DNA from: Lycocorax pyrrhopterus obiensis
Lineage: Eukaryota; Chordata; Aves; Passeriformes; Paradisaeidae
Assembly (NCBI GenBank): GCA_014706295.1
Contig: JACSVZ010000001.1
Location: forward strand, 81,094,237-81,158,236
Direction: 5' to 3'
Length of the DNA: 64,000 bases
Shown piece after piece: positions 26,501-34,589 of the stretch (position 1 is its first letter; each line of letters begins with the position of its first letter). Below the pieces are notes generated by a model. That model ran no database searches and was not told where the DNA came from. It worked only from the letters and a program-made list of their open reading frames with translations. The position numbers and the translations under genes are program-made.

Positions 26501-28315
26501 GTGAAGACCAACAGCAGGAGGGAACAGAAACTGATGTTGGAGAAACTGGAGATGGTTGAAACTAGGGTATGGAAAGTGCCTGTTTCTTGGCAGGGTCCCA
26601 AGCCTTTCTTTGTAGTAAACAGAGCAGGAAACTGATCCTTCCTTAAGACTTTTGTGTAACATGGGGTGGTTCAGTGTGCAGCTAGCTGTGATGGGAAGGA
26701 ACAGCACTGTTGCCTTTGGTGTTTGCCTGTTGACATCACTTGAAGTAACAGTGGAGGGCTGCACTAAGGTGGTCTTAGTACACTACACAACTTTGCAACA
26801 AGAGTAAGTTGAGTGACACATAATTGACTCAACTTATTTTATAAGTCTGGTGACTACAGTTAAAAAAAATCACTTATTGTGATGTCACTTTGTCCTTAAT
26901 TGGAGAAGGACATGTATTCCTTTCAAAAAGCTGCTTCCCAAGTTTCATGGAGCATACGGTATTTGCTTCTTCTCTGGGGTTTGGCAAAGTGGACTGTGTG
27001 TTGACAGAGAAAGAGTAGGCATATTGGAGTGTTGCACTGATGTTTTATAGTATTTCTTCACCACATCACCATTGTTACGGAGTTGTAAAGTCACTTTAGG
27101 AAGAGGAGGACTTTCTAATTGTGTCGGAATAGTCAACTGTCCTGGTTCTGGCCAGGACAGGGTTAATTTTTGTAGTAGCCAGGAGGGGGCATGGCTAGAA
27201 CCCTGAGGTTATTCTATACCACCTCAGGTCATTGCCAGAGGATGGAGGAAGGGGGGGATGTGGGTGGGGAAGGGGAAGAGGAAGGGGGAAGGAAAGGGAG
27301 CCTATTCCCTTGTGGATGAATAAGTGTGGCAGAGGGAGTGGTTGGGTAACACCAGTTCTGAGCATTTTGCATATGAATCACTTACTTCTCTCTTGAACAC
27401 TTTTCTTATGAATATTGTTGCTGTTACTGTTTGTTTTCTTATCTCATTGCTGTTTCCAGTAAATTGTTCTTCACTGAACCCATGACTTTTATCTTTTGTG
27501 TCCCCAGTTCTTCTCTCCTTCCTGTCGAAGGGCAAGGGGGAAAGGAAGGAGGGAGCAAGCGAGCAGCAGTGTGGTTTGGAGAGTCTTGGTGGGAGTACAA
27601 AATTGGGGAGTACCATTTCTAAACCATGACACAGAACAGGCTACAAAGTGTACTCAGAGTCCTTCAGAGAGGAGAGGAGAAGTGTTGTGCCAGTTTTTAG
27701 GAAAGACTCTAGGGAATCAGTGTAGGAGAGGGCCCACTATAAATTATGAAGATGTAACACAGGTTTTGAAAGTTAACATCAGAGTCAAGTCAGTCCACTT
27801 TTTTTAATATATCAAAGCTTTCTACTGGGGATTCTTCTTGTGGTTTGACAGCTCAAGGACCTGAAAGAACATCTTAACAAGAATGATTATTATGCTGAGT
27901 CAGGGAAGAATGCCCCAAAGGAGAAGAAGGTAGTAACAGTTTTGAGGAACCTTCAAGGCTGCCTGGTTGATTCTTCAGCTGCAGCTATCATGCCCCAGCT
28001 GGAAGAACACATTCAACGGTAAGACAGTGGAGCAAGGCTTCACTTTGTGTGATTGTGTGAAAACAACAGGACTGTCGTCTTGCATCCCAGTGAGATACTA
28101 ATACATGATTTTCAAAGATGCTTGTGTTTTAGATGAGGTTCTTTCATGCTCTTCTGTTGGGATTTGTTGGGATTTGTTCTCTTGTGGACTTCTGTGATAA
28201 GGCCTATACTTCTTTTTCAGGTTCCAAATTCAAATAGCCAGGCTGGAAGCTACAATCCAGCAACAAGCCAAGACTATTGAAATCTTTGAGAAAATCCAGC
28301 AAACCTCTTGCCTCA
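14422..28315 (+). CDS. ANKRD26-like: ANKRD26/POTE-type ankyrin-repeat protein with tandemly amplified exon pairs (24 exons, 3' end unresolved)
   Basis: I could join 24 exons with GT/AG ends and continuous phase: 14422-14531, 16205-16319, 16452-16625, 16717-16823, 17276-17413, 18716-18798, 18952-19050, 19168-19229, 19808-19910, 20028-20092, 20689-20791, 20906-20967, 22495-22597, 22714-22778, 23363-23465, 23583-23638, 24235-24331, 24446-24594, 25182-25284, 25413-25462, 25602-25679, 26432-26566, 27852-28018, 28221-28315. They total 2422 nt, about 807 residues. Residues 37-198 form five ankyrin repeats with TPLHLA-type and LLEHGA-type motifs. Residues 243-649 are seven copies of a ~55-residue module rich in K, E and D. 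Residues 650-807 are charged and helix-prone. Ankyrins followed by charged, coiled-coil-like sequence is the layout of the ANKRD26/POTE family, whose mammalian member acts at centriole appendages; that role is not shown here. The start ATG has G at -3 and +4. No stop codon or terminal exon is identified. Family assignment is confident; exact exon usage needs RNA. Confidence 0.82.
14569..15252 (+). mobile_element. Probable ERV LTR in intron 1 (boundaries uncertain)
   Basis: There are duplicated upstream repeats, a TATA-like box near 15085, then CCACTGAGCACCCAGGC and an end TTTTTCAGAGAACACA resembling a U5 terminus. No target-site duplication could be matched, so the left end (a TGTGG at 14569) is a guess. 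Same strand as the host gene. Confidence 0.5.
14662..14842 (+). repeat. ~92-bp tandem duplication in intron 1, probably an LTR U3 repeat
   Basis: Copy 1 (14662-14753) and copy 2 (14754-14842) share AACAGNCAGCAGYTAG, TCCCTTAG, ACATCCTG and AAGGNTGTAGTAAATCAAGAT. They sit upstream of a TATA-like GGTATAAATAATAG (15085), as duplicated enhancers do in retroviral U3 regions. Confidence 0.7.
15455..15589 (+). mobile_element. CR1 LINE, 3' end
   Basis: It carries the CR1 tail signature: CTAGATGGTCTTTAAGGTCC, TTCCAACCCAAACCAT, then a degenerate GATTCTGTGG. It lies in intron 1 in the sense orientation. Confidence 0.85.
15805..16182 (+). mobile_element. 5'-truncated ERV LTR (ERVL-like avian family) abutting exon 2
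   Basis: It starts inside the LTR (AAGCAGTGTTTACCCTAAGT, CATGCTTTGCCAGTGAGAA) and ends GTGCTTAATTGCC...TTAAACCAGGACA, the usual end of a very common bird LTR. The 3' terminus is 22 bases before exon 2, so most of the acceptor environment is LTR-derived. Confidence 0.75.
16205..16319 (+). CDS. Exon 2: first full ankyrin repeat
   Basis: After TTTCTAG the exon reads TPLHLACINGHADVVQFL, a canonical ankyrin helix pair, and ends SPLMK before a GTATGC donor. It closes the phase left by exon 1. Its acceptor lies only 22 bases after the end of an LTR fragment (15805-16182), so the intron end is largely element-derived. Confidence 0.9.
16452..16625 (+). CDS. Exon 3: ankyrin repeats 2-3
   Basis: A 174-base, phase-0 exon of 58 codons. 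It carries AAILLEHGANHDL and NTALHFAV...LLEHGADIDAK, two ankyrin repeats with the beta-hairpin HGA signature. TTTCCAG acceptor and GTAAGC donor. The sentence-like continuity SPLMK/AVEHQHGDCA with exon 2 matches the exon partition known for ANKRD26/POTE genes. Confidence 0.92.
16717..16823 (+). CDS. Exon 4: ankyrin repeat 4
   Basis: CTTTCAG acceptor. The exon reads FGYTPLILAITEN and FLLQKGAVVNAQDN, one ankyrin repeat, and ends in a split AG|G arginine codon at a GTAAAG donor. Only 91 bases of intron separate it from exon 3. Confidence 0.9.
17276..17413 (+). CDS. Exon 5: last, degenerate ankyrin repeat
   Basis: CCCTAG acceptor. The exon reads RTPLTVATGSGNKKTIQPLL then HHGAVFPESN, followed by a non-ankyrin tail TCQASTKMVQND. 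The repeat is less canonical than the earlier ones (TVATG in place of LHLA). I place the donor at GTAAGT (17414), leaving GT to form a valine codon with exon 6. An alternative GT two bases upstream (17412) is weaker and breaks the phase. Confidence 0.82.
17414..18715. other. Intron between exons 5 and 6, no further feature
   Basis: About 1.3 kb of unique-looking sequence with T-rich runs near 18070-18140. No recognisable exon, transposon or RNA gene. Confidence 0.5.
18716..18798 (+). CDS. Exon 6: Ser/Thr/Pro-rich linker
   Basis: TATATTTAG acceptor. The exon reads VTANEQIDSSCYETTPVTPL and ends PALAES before a GTAAGA donor, leaving one base for the next codon. It links the ankyrin domain to the repeated modules. 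There is no recognisable fold. Support comes from phase continuity on both sides and good splice sites. Confidence 0.75.
18952..19050 (+). CDS. Exon 7 (X0): first X-type module exon
   Basis: TTTCTTAG acceptor. It reads CDVPKEAVEKEDNGPAADQ and ends LTLQPYR. The donor GTAATTTCAGAGGGACTAAA is the same donor seen in all later X exons. Its 5' half has diverged from the others, and it enters in phase 1 where the rest enter in phase 0, so it looks like the founder or junction copy. Confidence 0.75.
19168..19229 (+). CDS. Exon 8 (Y0): first Y-type module exon
   Basis: TTCGTTAG acceptor and GTACCTTC donor. It reads GDYKAEGAEKKEEKRSLCNP. It is nearly identical to Y2 (20906-20967) and distinct from Y1/Y3/Y4/Y5, so Y exons fall into two alternating sequence types. 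Confidence 0.78.
19808..19910 (+). CDS. Exon 9 (X1): X-type module exon
   Basis: AAATTACACAG acceptor and GTAATTTC donor, 103 bases, phase 0 in and phase 1 out. It reads CLSGLIGKVINPVWRPARKH then SRVDVHSVAEEHGK. The start has diverged from the TDSKG start of the sister copies, and a GCTAGA keeps the frame open here. Confidence 0.68.
20028..20092 (+). CDS. Exon 10 (Y1): Y-type module exon, GEAKKED type
   Basis: CTCTTAG acceptor, 65 bases, GTACCTTT donor. It reads GILQPAGGEAKKEDTDSAWD. It restores phase 0, so the X1+Y1 pair adds exactly 56 codons. Confidence 0.77.
20689..20791 (+). CDS. Exon 11 (X2): X-type module exon
   Basis: TTACACAG acceptor, GTAATTTC donor. It reads TDSKSKRKASVSVQLPAANC and ends CSAAVECNK. 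It is the basic variant of the module, with SKRK near its start. Confidence 0.75.
20906..20967 (+). CDS. Exon 12 (Y2): Y-type module exon, GDYKA type
   Basis: TTTTTAG acceptor, GTACCTTC donor. It reads GDYKAAGAEKKEDKHSLCNP, the same subtype as Y0. The next intron carries a ~0.93-kb insertion absent from sister introns. Confidence 0.77.
21269..22202. mobile_element. GC-rich ~0.93-kb insertion in one copy of the tandem repeat (LTR-like, unidentified)
   Basis: Sister introns run straight through this point, so the segment is an insertion. CACTC occurs on both sides (21264-21268 and 22203-22207), a possible 5-bp target duplication. On the + strand it has CTATAAGAGG with AAAATAAAG about 45 bases on, and near its far end TGTATAACCCC with TAAATAAAAATC, promoter/poly(A)-like pairs. 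It lacks clear TG...CA ends, so the class is uncertain. Open frames across it are GC-rich artefacts. Confidence 0.6.
22495..22597 (+). CDS. Exon 13 (X3): X-type module exon
   Basis: TTACACAG acceptor, GTAATTTC donor. It reads TDSKGEGKVSASVQLPAANS and ends CSAAVERGK. It is close to the consensus of the X family. Confidence 0.77.
22714..22778 (+). CDS. Exon 14 (Y3): Y-type module exon
   Basis: TTTGTTAG acceptor, GTACCTTC donor. It reads GVLPAAAGEAKKEDSDFSWG, the GEAKKED subtype with an alanine run. Confidence 0.77.
23363..23465 (+). CDS. Exon 15 (X4): X-type module exon
   Basis: ATTACACAG acceptor, GTAATTTC donor. It reads PFSEIVEEVFAGVQHPAADC and ends RSAAAECSK. The start has been replaced relative to the TDSKG copies, but length (103) and phase are kept. 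Confidence 0.73.
23583..23638 (+). CDS. Exon 16 (Y4): short Y-type module exon
   Basis: TTCTTAG acceptor, GTACCTTT donor. It reads GVLQPAGGAGDDDSAWDSE. It is 9 bases shorter than Y1: the AKKE core is missing, which removes three codons in frame. The following intron is almost identical to the one after Y1. Confidence 0.75.
24235..24331 (+). CDS. Exon 17 (X5): X-type module exon
   Basis: AATTATGCAG acceptor, GTAATTTC donor, 97 bases (two codons fewer than the usual X). It reads TDSEGEVSAAVQLLVVDCNK and ends AALMHGK. Confidence 0.74.
24446..24594 (+). CDS. Exon 18 (Y5): Y-type module exon with internal triplication
   Basis: TTTCTTAG acceptor, GTACCTTC donor. At 149 bases it is more than twice the length of the other Y exons. 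It carries three successive copies of a 14-15-residue motif: VLEPAVREAKKED, VLQLAGEAAKKED and VLPPAGGEAKQED. All three are in frame. The exon ends FPWDSE like Y1 and Y4. Confidence 0.8.
25182..25284 (+). CDS. Exon 19 (X6): last X-type module exon
   Basis: AATTATGTAG acceptor, GTAATTTC donor. It reads TDSKGQRKVSASVWRPAADQ and ends CSAAVEHSK. It shares WRPA with X1, a sign of cross-copy exchange. Confidence 0.75.
25413..25462 (+). CDS. Exon 20 (Y6): diverged last Y-type exon
   Basis: TATTGTCAG acceptor with a better pyrimidine tract than the other Y exons, GTACTTAG donor. It reads AARAEQKEHFISSSENK. Position and phase match Y exons but the sequence has diverged; the tandem homology ends here. 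Confidence 0.7.
25602..25679 (+). CDS. Exon 21: acidic linker
   Basis: TTGCGTAG acceptor, GTGACT donor, 78 bases, phase 0 to 0. It reads LPTLQQEDLQLKVDSSTQTD and ends SEQDEQ. The STQTDSE run is followed by helix-forming residues. Confidence 0.72.
25880..26335 (-). mobile_element. CR1 LINE fragment, antisense, in the intron between exons 21 and 22
   Basis: Reverse-complement CR1 signatures: ACACCTCCAGGGATGAGCAC, TCTGGACAACCTGGTCCAGT, then the CCTTGACCTGTCACTAC and GGGGTCTCACAAGAGCAGAG parts of the 3' region. The terminal octamer end is missing. Confidence 0.85.
26432..26566 (+). CDS. Exon 22: charged, helix-prone segment
   Basis: GCCTTAG acceptor, donor GTATGG after ACTAGG, 135 bases (45 codons), phase 0 to 0. 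It reads PLARQKLDKILKKNSLEEAS and ends EQKLMLEKLEMVETR. The charged heptad-like pattern (leucines spaced among K/E) suggests a coiled coil. Confidence 0.75.
27138..27631 (+). mobile_element. Solo ERV LTR in the intron between exons 22 and 23
   Basis: It starts TGTCCTGGTTCTGGCCAGGA and GGGTTAATTTTTGTAGTAGC and ends ATTTCTAAACCATGACA, the termini of a common bird ERVL-like LTR. A purine-rich stretch (27240-27300) lies inside. No target duplication survives. Sense to the gene. Confidence 0.8.
27852..28018 (+). CDS. Exon 23: charged, helix-prone segment
   Basis: TTTGACAG acceptor, GTAAGA donor, 167 bases. It starts LKDLKEHLNKNDYYAESGKN, continues KEKKVVTVLRNLQGCLVDSS and ends PQLEEHIQ. It leaves two bases (CG) that form Arg with exon 24. 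An internal AAGGTAGTA could act as a cryptic donor. Confidence 0.77.
28221..28315 (+). CDS. Exon 24: last recognisable exon, coiled-coil segment
   Basis: TCTTTTTCAG acceptor. It reads RFQIQIARLEATIQQQAKTI and ends EKIQQTSCL before CTCA|GTAAGC. The donor is a good match, so further exons are expected, but none is recognisable in the remaining 35 kb. If the donor is not used, the frame runs on to a TAG at 28429-28431, inside an LTR that starts at 28366. Confidence 0.75.
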
Positions 28316-28365
28316 GTAAGCTACACAGAGCCTTCCCTGTTCATGACCCACAGACCCCATATTCA

Positions 28366-28725
28366 TGTGGGAAAATTTTTAGATCAGCTTTTCCTAGAGA
28401 GAGTCTAGGAGAGATCAGACTATATAACTAGATAACCTGGAAGACCCAATCATATTCTAGAAGAATGGGTGTGGGGGTACATGTTGGAGGGAAGACATGT
28501 AGTTGGTGGTTTGGGAAGTTTGTACATTCCTAGTACCTCAGCCAATGGGGAACGGAAGAGGGAAACGTGCGGCTGGGAGTTTAGGATAAAAGGAGGCTGG
28601 ATCTTCCAAAAACTCGAGAGACCCCACAGGTGTATGGCCCACTAGACTCTCCCTTTATTCAAATAAATTTTATTTTTGCAGGACTCTTCTGTGAACACCG
28701 GCCTTTGGCACCGTGATTTTCCGCA
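28366..28725 (+). mobile_element. ERV LTR starting 50 bp after exon 24
   Basis: It starts TGTGGGAAAATTTTTAG and ends GATTTTCCGCA, nearly inverted termini. Inside are a TATA-like GATAAAAGGAGG (~28584), an AATAAA at 28662-28667 and a U5-like tail. It may be the 5' LTR of the pol/env remnant downstream, but no clear primer-binding site follows. Confidence 0.7.
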
Positions 28726-28849
28726 TGCTATCAAAAACTGTTTTGGAGTGAAGCCGATCCCTGAGGCTGGGTCACCCTGCGAGAGTTTGCGCCATTTTGA
28801 GTGTCTCTTCCTTCCCATGAGATTTGTGAAATTTAGCGATTTTGTGTCT

Positions 28850-29020
28850 AGTGATTATTTACTGTTATTTTTTGCCTGTTGCTCATCACTTGTCAATAAA
28901 TTGTTATCTATTCACTTATATCTACTTGTATTTGTTCCTTATTGGTGGAAAGGGACTGGATGGAACTAAGAGGACGTAACTCATTTTAGAGTGTCCACCT
29001 CTTTGTCTTAAACCAAGACA
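28850..29020 (+). mobile_element. 3' part of a second ERV LTR
   Basis: CACTTGTCAATAAATTGTTA, GAACTAAGAGGACGTAACTC and the end TTGTCTTAAACCAAGACA match the 3' half of the LTR family seen at 15805-16182. It sits between the LTR at 28366 and the integrase remnant. Confidence 0.6.
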
Positions 29021-29040
29021 GATTTTTTAGAACTACCTTG

Positions 29041-29735
29041 GGAAGATGATTATTGATACTGTTCTTGGTTGATACCTTTTCTGGATGGCCAGAAGCCTTT
29101 CTCTGTCGCACAAACAAAACTCAAGAAGTAACAGAAGTTTTGTTAAAGGAAATTATACCCAGATTTGGGGTACCACTGGGCCTGTGTTTGGACAGAGAAT
29201 TTCATTCTGTGGCTGAAACAGTTCAAAGTTTATGCAAAGTGCTTGGGAGTTACATGGAATCTGCACACTCCTTAGAGACCTCTGTCCAGTGGAAAAGTAG
29301 AAACGATGAACCGAAACTTGAAATGGCAAATAAGATTTGTCAAGAAACTTCACTAAGATGGCCTCAGGCTTTTCCTTTAGCCTTATTAAGAATTAGAATA
29401 CAGCCTAGATCTGCAGAAAGAGTAAGTCCTTATGAAATTATTTACGGCAGGCCGCATCAAACTATCTCAGGAGAAAGCCATGTGATAGGAAATAGTAATT
29501 TAAAAGAGTATGTATTATCTTTGGGAAGAGAGCTCTCAGTTTTGCATAGATTTGTTGTTTAGCATCCTCAACAACCTTGGACACTCAGGTACGTCCTCAT
29601 CAACCCGGGGGTTAGGTATACATTCACATGTGGAATGATGAACCACTTAAGGAAAAATGGAAAGGACCATTCCAAGTTCTCCTGATTACCCACATGGCTA
29701 TGAAAACTTTTGGCTGAGACTACTGGATTCACTAC
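29041..29735 (+). pseudogene. ERV pol remnant: decayed integrase
   Basis: An open stretch at 29053-29562 resembles the catalytic core of a gammaretrovirus-like integrase, from the conserved D-T-F-S-G-W block to the P-Y-E-I-I-Y-G block near its end. A further in-frame-broken piece (~29600-29735) resembles the C-terminal domain, with a W-K-G-P-F block. It is dead: the part with the first catalytic Asp is missing, the residues around the second Asp are altered, a Lys stands where the catalytic Glu is expected, and frames change at the end. No protease or reverse transcriptase precedes it. Confidence 0.75.
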
Positions 29736-30615
29736 ACCTGGACAAAGCTGGCCCCAAACCTGGAAACACTTCACTGGACTGTTCAGCGGACAGCAAGTCC
29801 TTTACAGATAAGATTGAAACAAAACATTTAATAAATTGTACTTGGGATCAAGTGAATTTTTTGATGGTTATGCAGTGCATGGTAGTGTTTGTCTAAAATG
29901 AAAAGGTTAATGAAAATCATATTTCTGTACTTACTTTGTAGAATAGTAGCTCAAAGAGATGTATCTTCCTCTGGAGAAACTGGGAACCTTCTATTAGATT
30001 TAGTTCAAGGGCTTGGCAAAATGTGCAGTTTGAGCAATATCACCACCTGTATACCTATCACTGAATCTGTGAGCCAGACCATTGCCTGAGGAATTACAAA
30101 AGGCTGCAGAGACTAATTGGCTAAACAAAATTCTGCAAGAAATTGGGAGTTAGTCACTGAAGGGTTGGCTGGCTACAGTACTTGAGGCCCTAATCTGCAT
30201 TATAATTATGACAATTGTTATTGGAATTTGTCTAGGATCAATTCAGTGTCAGATGATCAATTGAAAGTAATATACGGAAGTAGAGAGAGAAAACCTCTCT
30301 CCTTCCCAAAAGGGAGAATTGGCATAGATGCTCAAGAAGCTGGAATATCATCAATTGAAAAAGCAGTCCTGGAATAGGAGAACGCTAAAAGTACCTCTTG
30401 GTGGGATTGGCTTACCTCATGGCTAACAGATCTTAGATGGCTTAGGAAATTTCTTATAAGATGTTGGAATTGTTGCAGCTTGTATTTTGTCTTTTTACAA
30501 GATTTTGCAAATCCTTGTAGTATAGATAAAGAATCAGTTTTAGAAGGAGGTAATTGTTGCCAATTACGCAGAAGTAATAGTTACTGGAATGTTGAGAGCT
30601 CAGTAATAAGACGAG
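29736..30615 (+). pseudogene. ERV env remnant, internally deleted
   Basis: A short frame at 29889-30089 begins with a basic, hydrophobic leader-like segment. After stops, ~30090-30260 reads like the end of a transmembrane ectodomain followed by an isoleucine-rich membrane anchor (~30170-30240). A Trp/Leu-rich cytoplasmic tail-like segment (~30400-30525) follows, in another frame. Most of the surface subunit and the fusion region is absent. Several stops and frameshifts make it non-coding. The 3' LTR is not seen; CR1 sequence follows at once. Confidence 0.6.
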
Positions 30616-30617
30616 AC

Positions 30618-31064
30618 AGTCCAATTGTGAAGAGCCTTGAGGGGAAGCTGTATGAGGAGCAGCTGAGGACACTTGTTCACTTGGTCTGTTCAGCCTGGAG
30701 GAAACTGAGGGGGGACCTCATTGCAGTCTACAACTTCCTTGTAAGTGGAAGAGGAGGGGCAGGCACTGATCTCTTCTCTTTGGTGAGCAGTGACAGAACC
30801 AGAGGCACTGGCCTGAAGTTGTGTCAGGGGAGGTTTGGTTGGATATTAGAAAAAGGCTCTTGACCCAGAGGGTGGCTGGGCACTGGAACAGGCTCCCCAG
30901 GGAAGTGGCCACAGCACCAAGCCTGACAAGAGTTCAAGAAGTGTTTGGGCAATGCCCTCAGCCATGTGGTGTGACTTTTGGAGTGTCCTGTGCAGAGCCA
31001 GGAGTTGGACTTGATGATCCTTGTGGGTTCCTTCCAACTCAGCTTATTTTGTGATTCTGTGGTC
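30618..31064 (+). mobile_element. CR1 LINE, 3' end
   Basis: GTTCACTTGGTCTGTTCAGC, CTGGAGGAAACTGAGG, CAGGCTCCCCAGGGAAGTGG and the tail GGACTTGATGATCC...TTCCAACTCAGC...GTGATTCTGTGG are CR1 3'-region landmarks in order. Confidence 0.9.
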
Positions 31065-31094
31065 TGATGGATTTGTAGCCCACCAAGGGGAAAG

Positions 31095-31162
31095 GTGTGA
31101 AGAACTGGGCACAAGCTGGAACAGGGGGAATCCCATCTCAGCCTAAGGAACAACCCTTCCTC
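31095..31162 (+). mobile_element. Small CR1 fragment
   Basis: GGGCACAAGCTGGAACAGGG followed by ATCCCATCTCAGCCTAAGGA matches the segment of the CR1 3' region that normally lies upstream of the piece ending at 31064, so this is a second insertion or a rearranged copy. Confidence 0.6.
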
Positions 31163-34100
31163 TTGTGAGGGTGGTATGCTGAAAGTGAAAGAAAGTACAT
31201 AAAGATTTAAAAATCTATATGGACAAATATAAGTATTTAAATTATGGTTTTAACACATAACGTTCTATCAGCTTGTAAGCAGTCCTTGCACACTGTCCTA
31301 CAAAGATTTGCCACTCTGATTCCTTTTAAATTCCTCAAAATAAAATTGATTTTTTTATCAATATCTCCATAAATATTTTCCAAGAGCCAATTTCAATATT
31401 GCAAGATAAGTGATATAAATACTGGGAGGGTCAATGACTTCTTTTAATCCTTGTTTAGGCTGAAATAGAGCTATTATGAATAATAGGAGATATCCTTAGG
31501 TATAATTGTCTCTGGACTTCCTTGTTTCTCATTAAATATAGTTTATATACAGATTGTAAACTACAGTAGATTTGCACAAAGTCCTGAAGTACCTGTTCTA
31601 AGTCAAGTGCTGAGGCTGCACAAATTTACAGCAACACAGATGCTGGTGTGTTTACTTAAGGATTTAATTTTAAATGTGTATGTATGTAACTCTTATAACA
31701 CATATGTCTGGTCTGCTTGTATCTCTCAGACTTAAAGGACAATTTTTTTCTGTAAATTAAACTTTCTTGTATGAGCTCTTTTGGAAAGAAAACAAACACA
31801 TCAAACAAAGGCTCATGTACAATTCCCTTTGTGCAGCTTAGTCATGTGAATTCACTAATTCATCACTTATGATGAATGATACTTCGAAATGAGAATTAGA
31901 AATGAGAATTAGAAACTTAGAATGAACTTAGAAATGATATTTATAACTCACAAGGTCTCTAACTAATAACTTGCAAACCTTAACTGGCAACTCATACGCC
32001 TACAAACAAAACAGTCACTTGGACTGGCTGCAAGAGTGGTCATTCTTCCTCCTCTATCATGGTGCGGGTCTCCCTTGTATAACACCAGGAAGCACGGAAA
32101 CCTCAGCAGTCCAACTGCTGTTGCATCTGCTTGAAAAGCTTTTTGGGTAAGCTGATGTCATTATACCTTCCAGCTTAGAATTTTTGTCTATACTATTTCC
32201 ATGGGTTGGTGGATTGTGAAGAAACTGCCAAACATTCAATATGCAGGGATGATGGCTGCAGGAGACGGTGAGATGCAGGAGATAGTGGCTGCATAATGAC
32301 CTTTGTCCTGGCCATCGTGTCCTGGGTGTGTGTTGCTCTCACTTTGACCTAATGGTGCTGGTCCCAGCATAGATCAGGCCTTAGTATGAGCAGTGTGGTA
32401 GCCAAAACCTGATCAGGAGTTGTGTGAGCGGCCACACACATCCTTACAGGCTGCCTCATTCTGAATCCTTCCCTTTTGTTGAGTTAAATTTCATACTCAC
32501 ATCTTCAAGACAACATATGTTTTTGGACAGGCATCCAGTTTAAGCAATGCCTGTCCTTTAAGCTATTCAGTTAAAACTACAACAACTGTAACTGCCAAGA
32601 CTTCATCAGACACCATATTGCTCAAAAAGTTAAATATTCTGTTGTCCTTTATTCACAGAGGGATCGGTCTCCAATGCAAGAGTCTTCTAGAATCAAGCTT
32701 TCATCTCAGCTTTAAGAAAAAAATAAAATAACTAACTAAAAGTACTTAAACATTCAGTGCTTCATGAAAGAATGAGCTGAAAGTGGAAGAAAGTTCATTT
32801 GTGCCTAGTCAGTAAACTCCTACACATGGACTTTGAAGAAGTTTGTAGCATTTAATTACACTGCAACTATTTAGATGTAGACTACTTAGACTGAAAGCTT
32901 TTTATTTCATTATTTTTATGCAGTTCCAGATTGGCAGATGTCATAGCTACTCTTGGAGACTGTTATTACAGAAACTGTGTAAAAACATAATGAGGTCAAA
33001 GAATTAGAAATTTTTGAAGCGTTCACCTAAACTTTAAATGCTAACCTTACTTCTCCTCTCCTCTGCACACTGCTTTGGCTGCAGGGCTGTGTCCTCCTTT
33101 TAGTTCATAGGGGGAATAGATAAAAGCCTTGCTATCTTAACTGCTGCGTAATGTTTTGGTAAGAGTATTGCCAAGAGACTTTAGAAGTCATTGTGGTTCA
33201 GTTGCTGTCTCACTGATGCCTTCTCTGTGTGTGGAGCCACTTGATCAATCTTCGTCTCCTGTCGTGTAACAAATAGTTTTGCCAAGAGTTAAGAAAATGG
33301 AGTATTTTTGGATTTGCCATTCCGGCAAGAATCCTCAGGTTAGGGATAAACTCGTGAAGGATTGTGACAGGGTGTCAAAAACTCAGTTATTATTATCTTT
33401 TGGTTTTTTCTAAACTGCAAAGCCAAATCTTATTTCACGAGCAATATTGGGACAGTTATTCTGAAAGAGAGAAGCAGCTTAAGATACCAAAATTCTCTTC
33501 CTGCATATCTCCCATTTCTACTGTCCATTTGACAAATTCAAAGCTCCACTTTGAAGTATACTTAGCTCTACACTACCTGCCTTTGAGGATTAGTCTTACA
33601 AATCTCATCAAATTGTTTCTCCTAATGATAAAGAACAACAAGCAAATTCTTACAGAATGAAATATCAAAAAGTAAAGATTACACTGATAGCAATTTAGTA
33701 CATGATGTCAATAATTTAAAGCTGTGACTGAAATTGAATTTATGATAGAACATTTCTAAAAGTTTTAGCAGCAGTGTTTCAAACAGAGCTTCAAAACTCT
33801 CCTTCCAGGCATTTGCTCCTGTGGTCTCTTTACCTCCATGCAGTTTCTTGTGTTTGTCCTTTTTGTGGCAAATGTCCCTCCACCTATAGCCAAAATGCCT
33901 GGTTCTCTTCAAGCCATCAAACACAGCAGACCTGTTGCTGTAATGCTGCCATTCTCTTCAAGAATGACCAGTTATTTTCCATTTCCACAGCTGGAACTTG
34001 TCCTTGGCTGAGTGATTTTAAACTTCACTGCCTTGCTGGTTAAACATTATGATTCAAACAACAAAAAGCTGTAATGATTTAATACCCAAATATTTATTTC

Positions 34101-34589
34101 AAAGTAGTGCTGATTCCTGGTCAGAGAAAGGATACATGGCTTAAAGTGACTGCAGGAGGAGGGCTGCTTTAATGAAGACTAACACTAATGGCAGAGTTTT
34201 GAGCTTACACACGATTATGCTTTGACTCAGATTCTTATTTTGAGGTTTGGAGGCTGCCTGTGCCTTCTTCAGATGGGTCCTGCACTTGTTAATATTCATA
34301 TATGCAGCACGTGCATTTCTATGGCCTATATTTAGCTAGTAAATAATATTTATGTAAAGCAATTTCACATGTTAAGCCACAAGTTAATTTAGTCTTTAAT
34401 AGCAGAACTGCTAGAAAACGACCCATTTCACCACTGCTTGGGTCCATCGAAGCGAACCGTGACACTTAGGAAACAAAAGAAGCAGATCTCAGCTTCTCGC
34501 TCCTGAACCGCCGACAGTGCGAACCGCGAGAGCCCGGGCACCGTTGATACAATCTGCAGGTGAGGACCTGGTGTGATAAGGGGCCATGG
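31163..34589. other. No supported gene
   Basis: AT-rich unique DNA downstream of the ERV/CR1 block. I looked for 3' exons of the ankyrin gene (charged coiled-coil frames with splice sites) and found none. Confidence 0.5.

Noticed and set aside
28676..28969. 97-codon open frame
   Set aside because: Runs across LTR sequence; no protein similarity.
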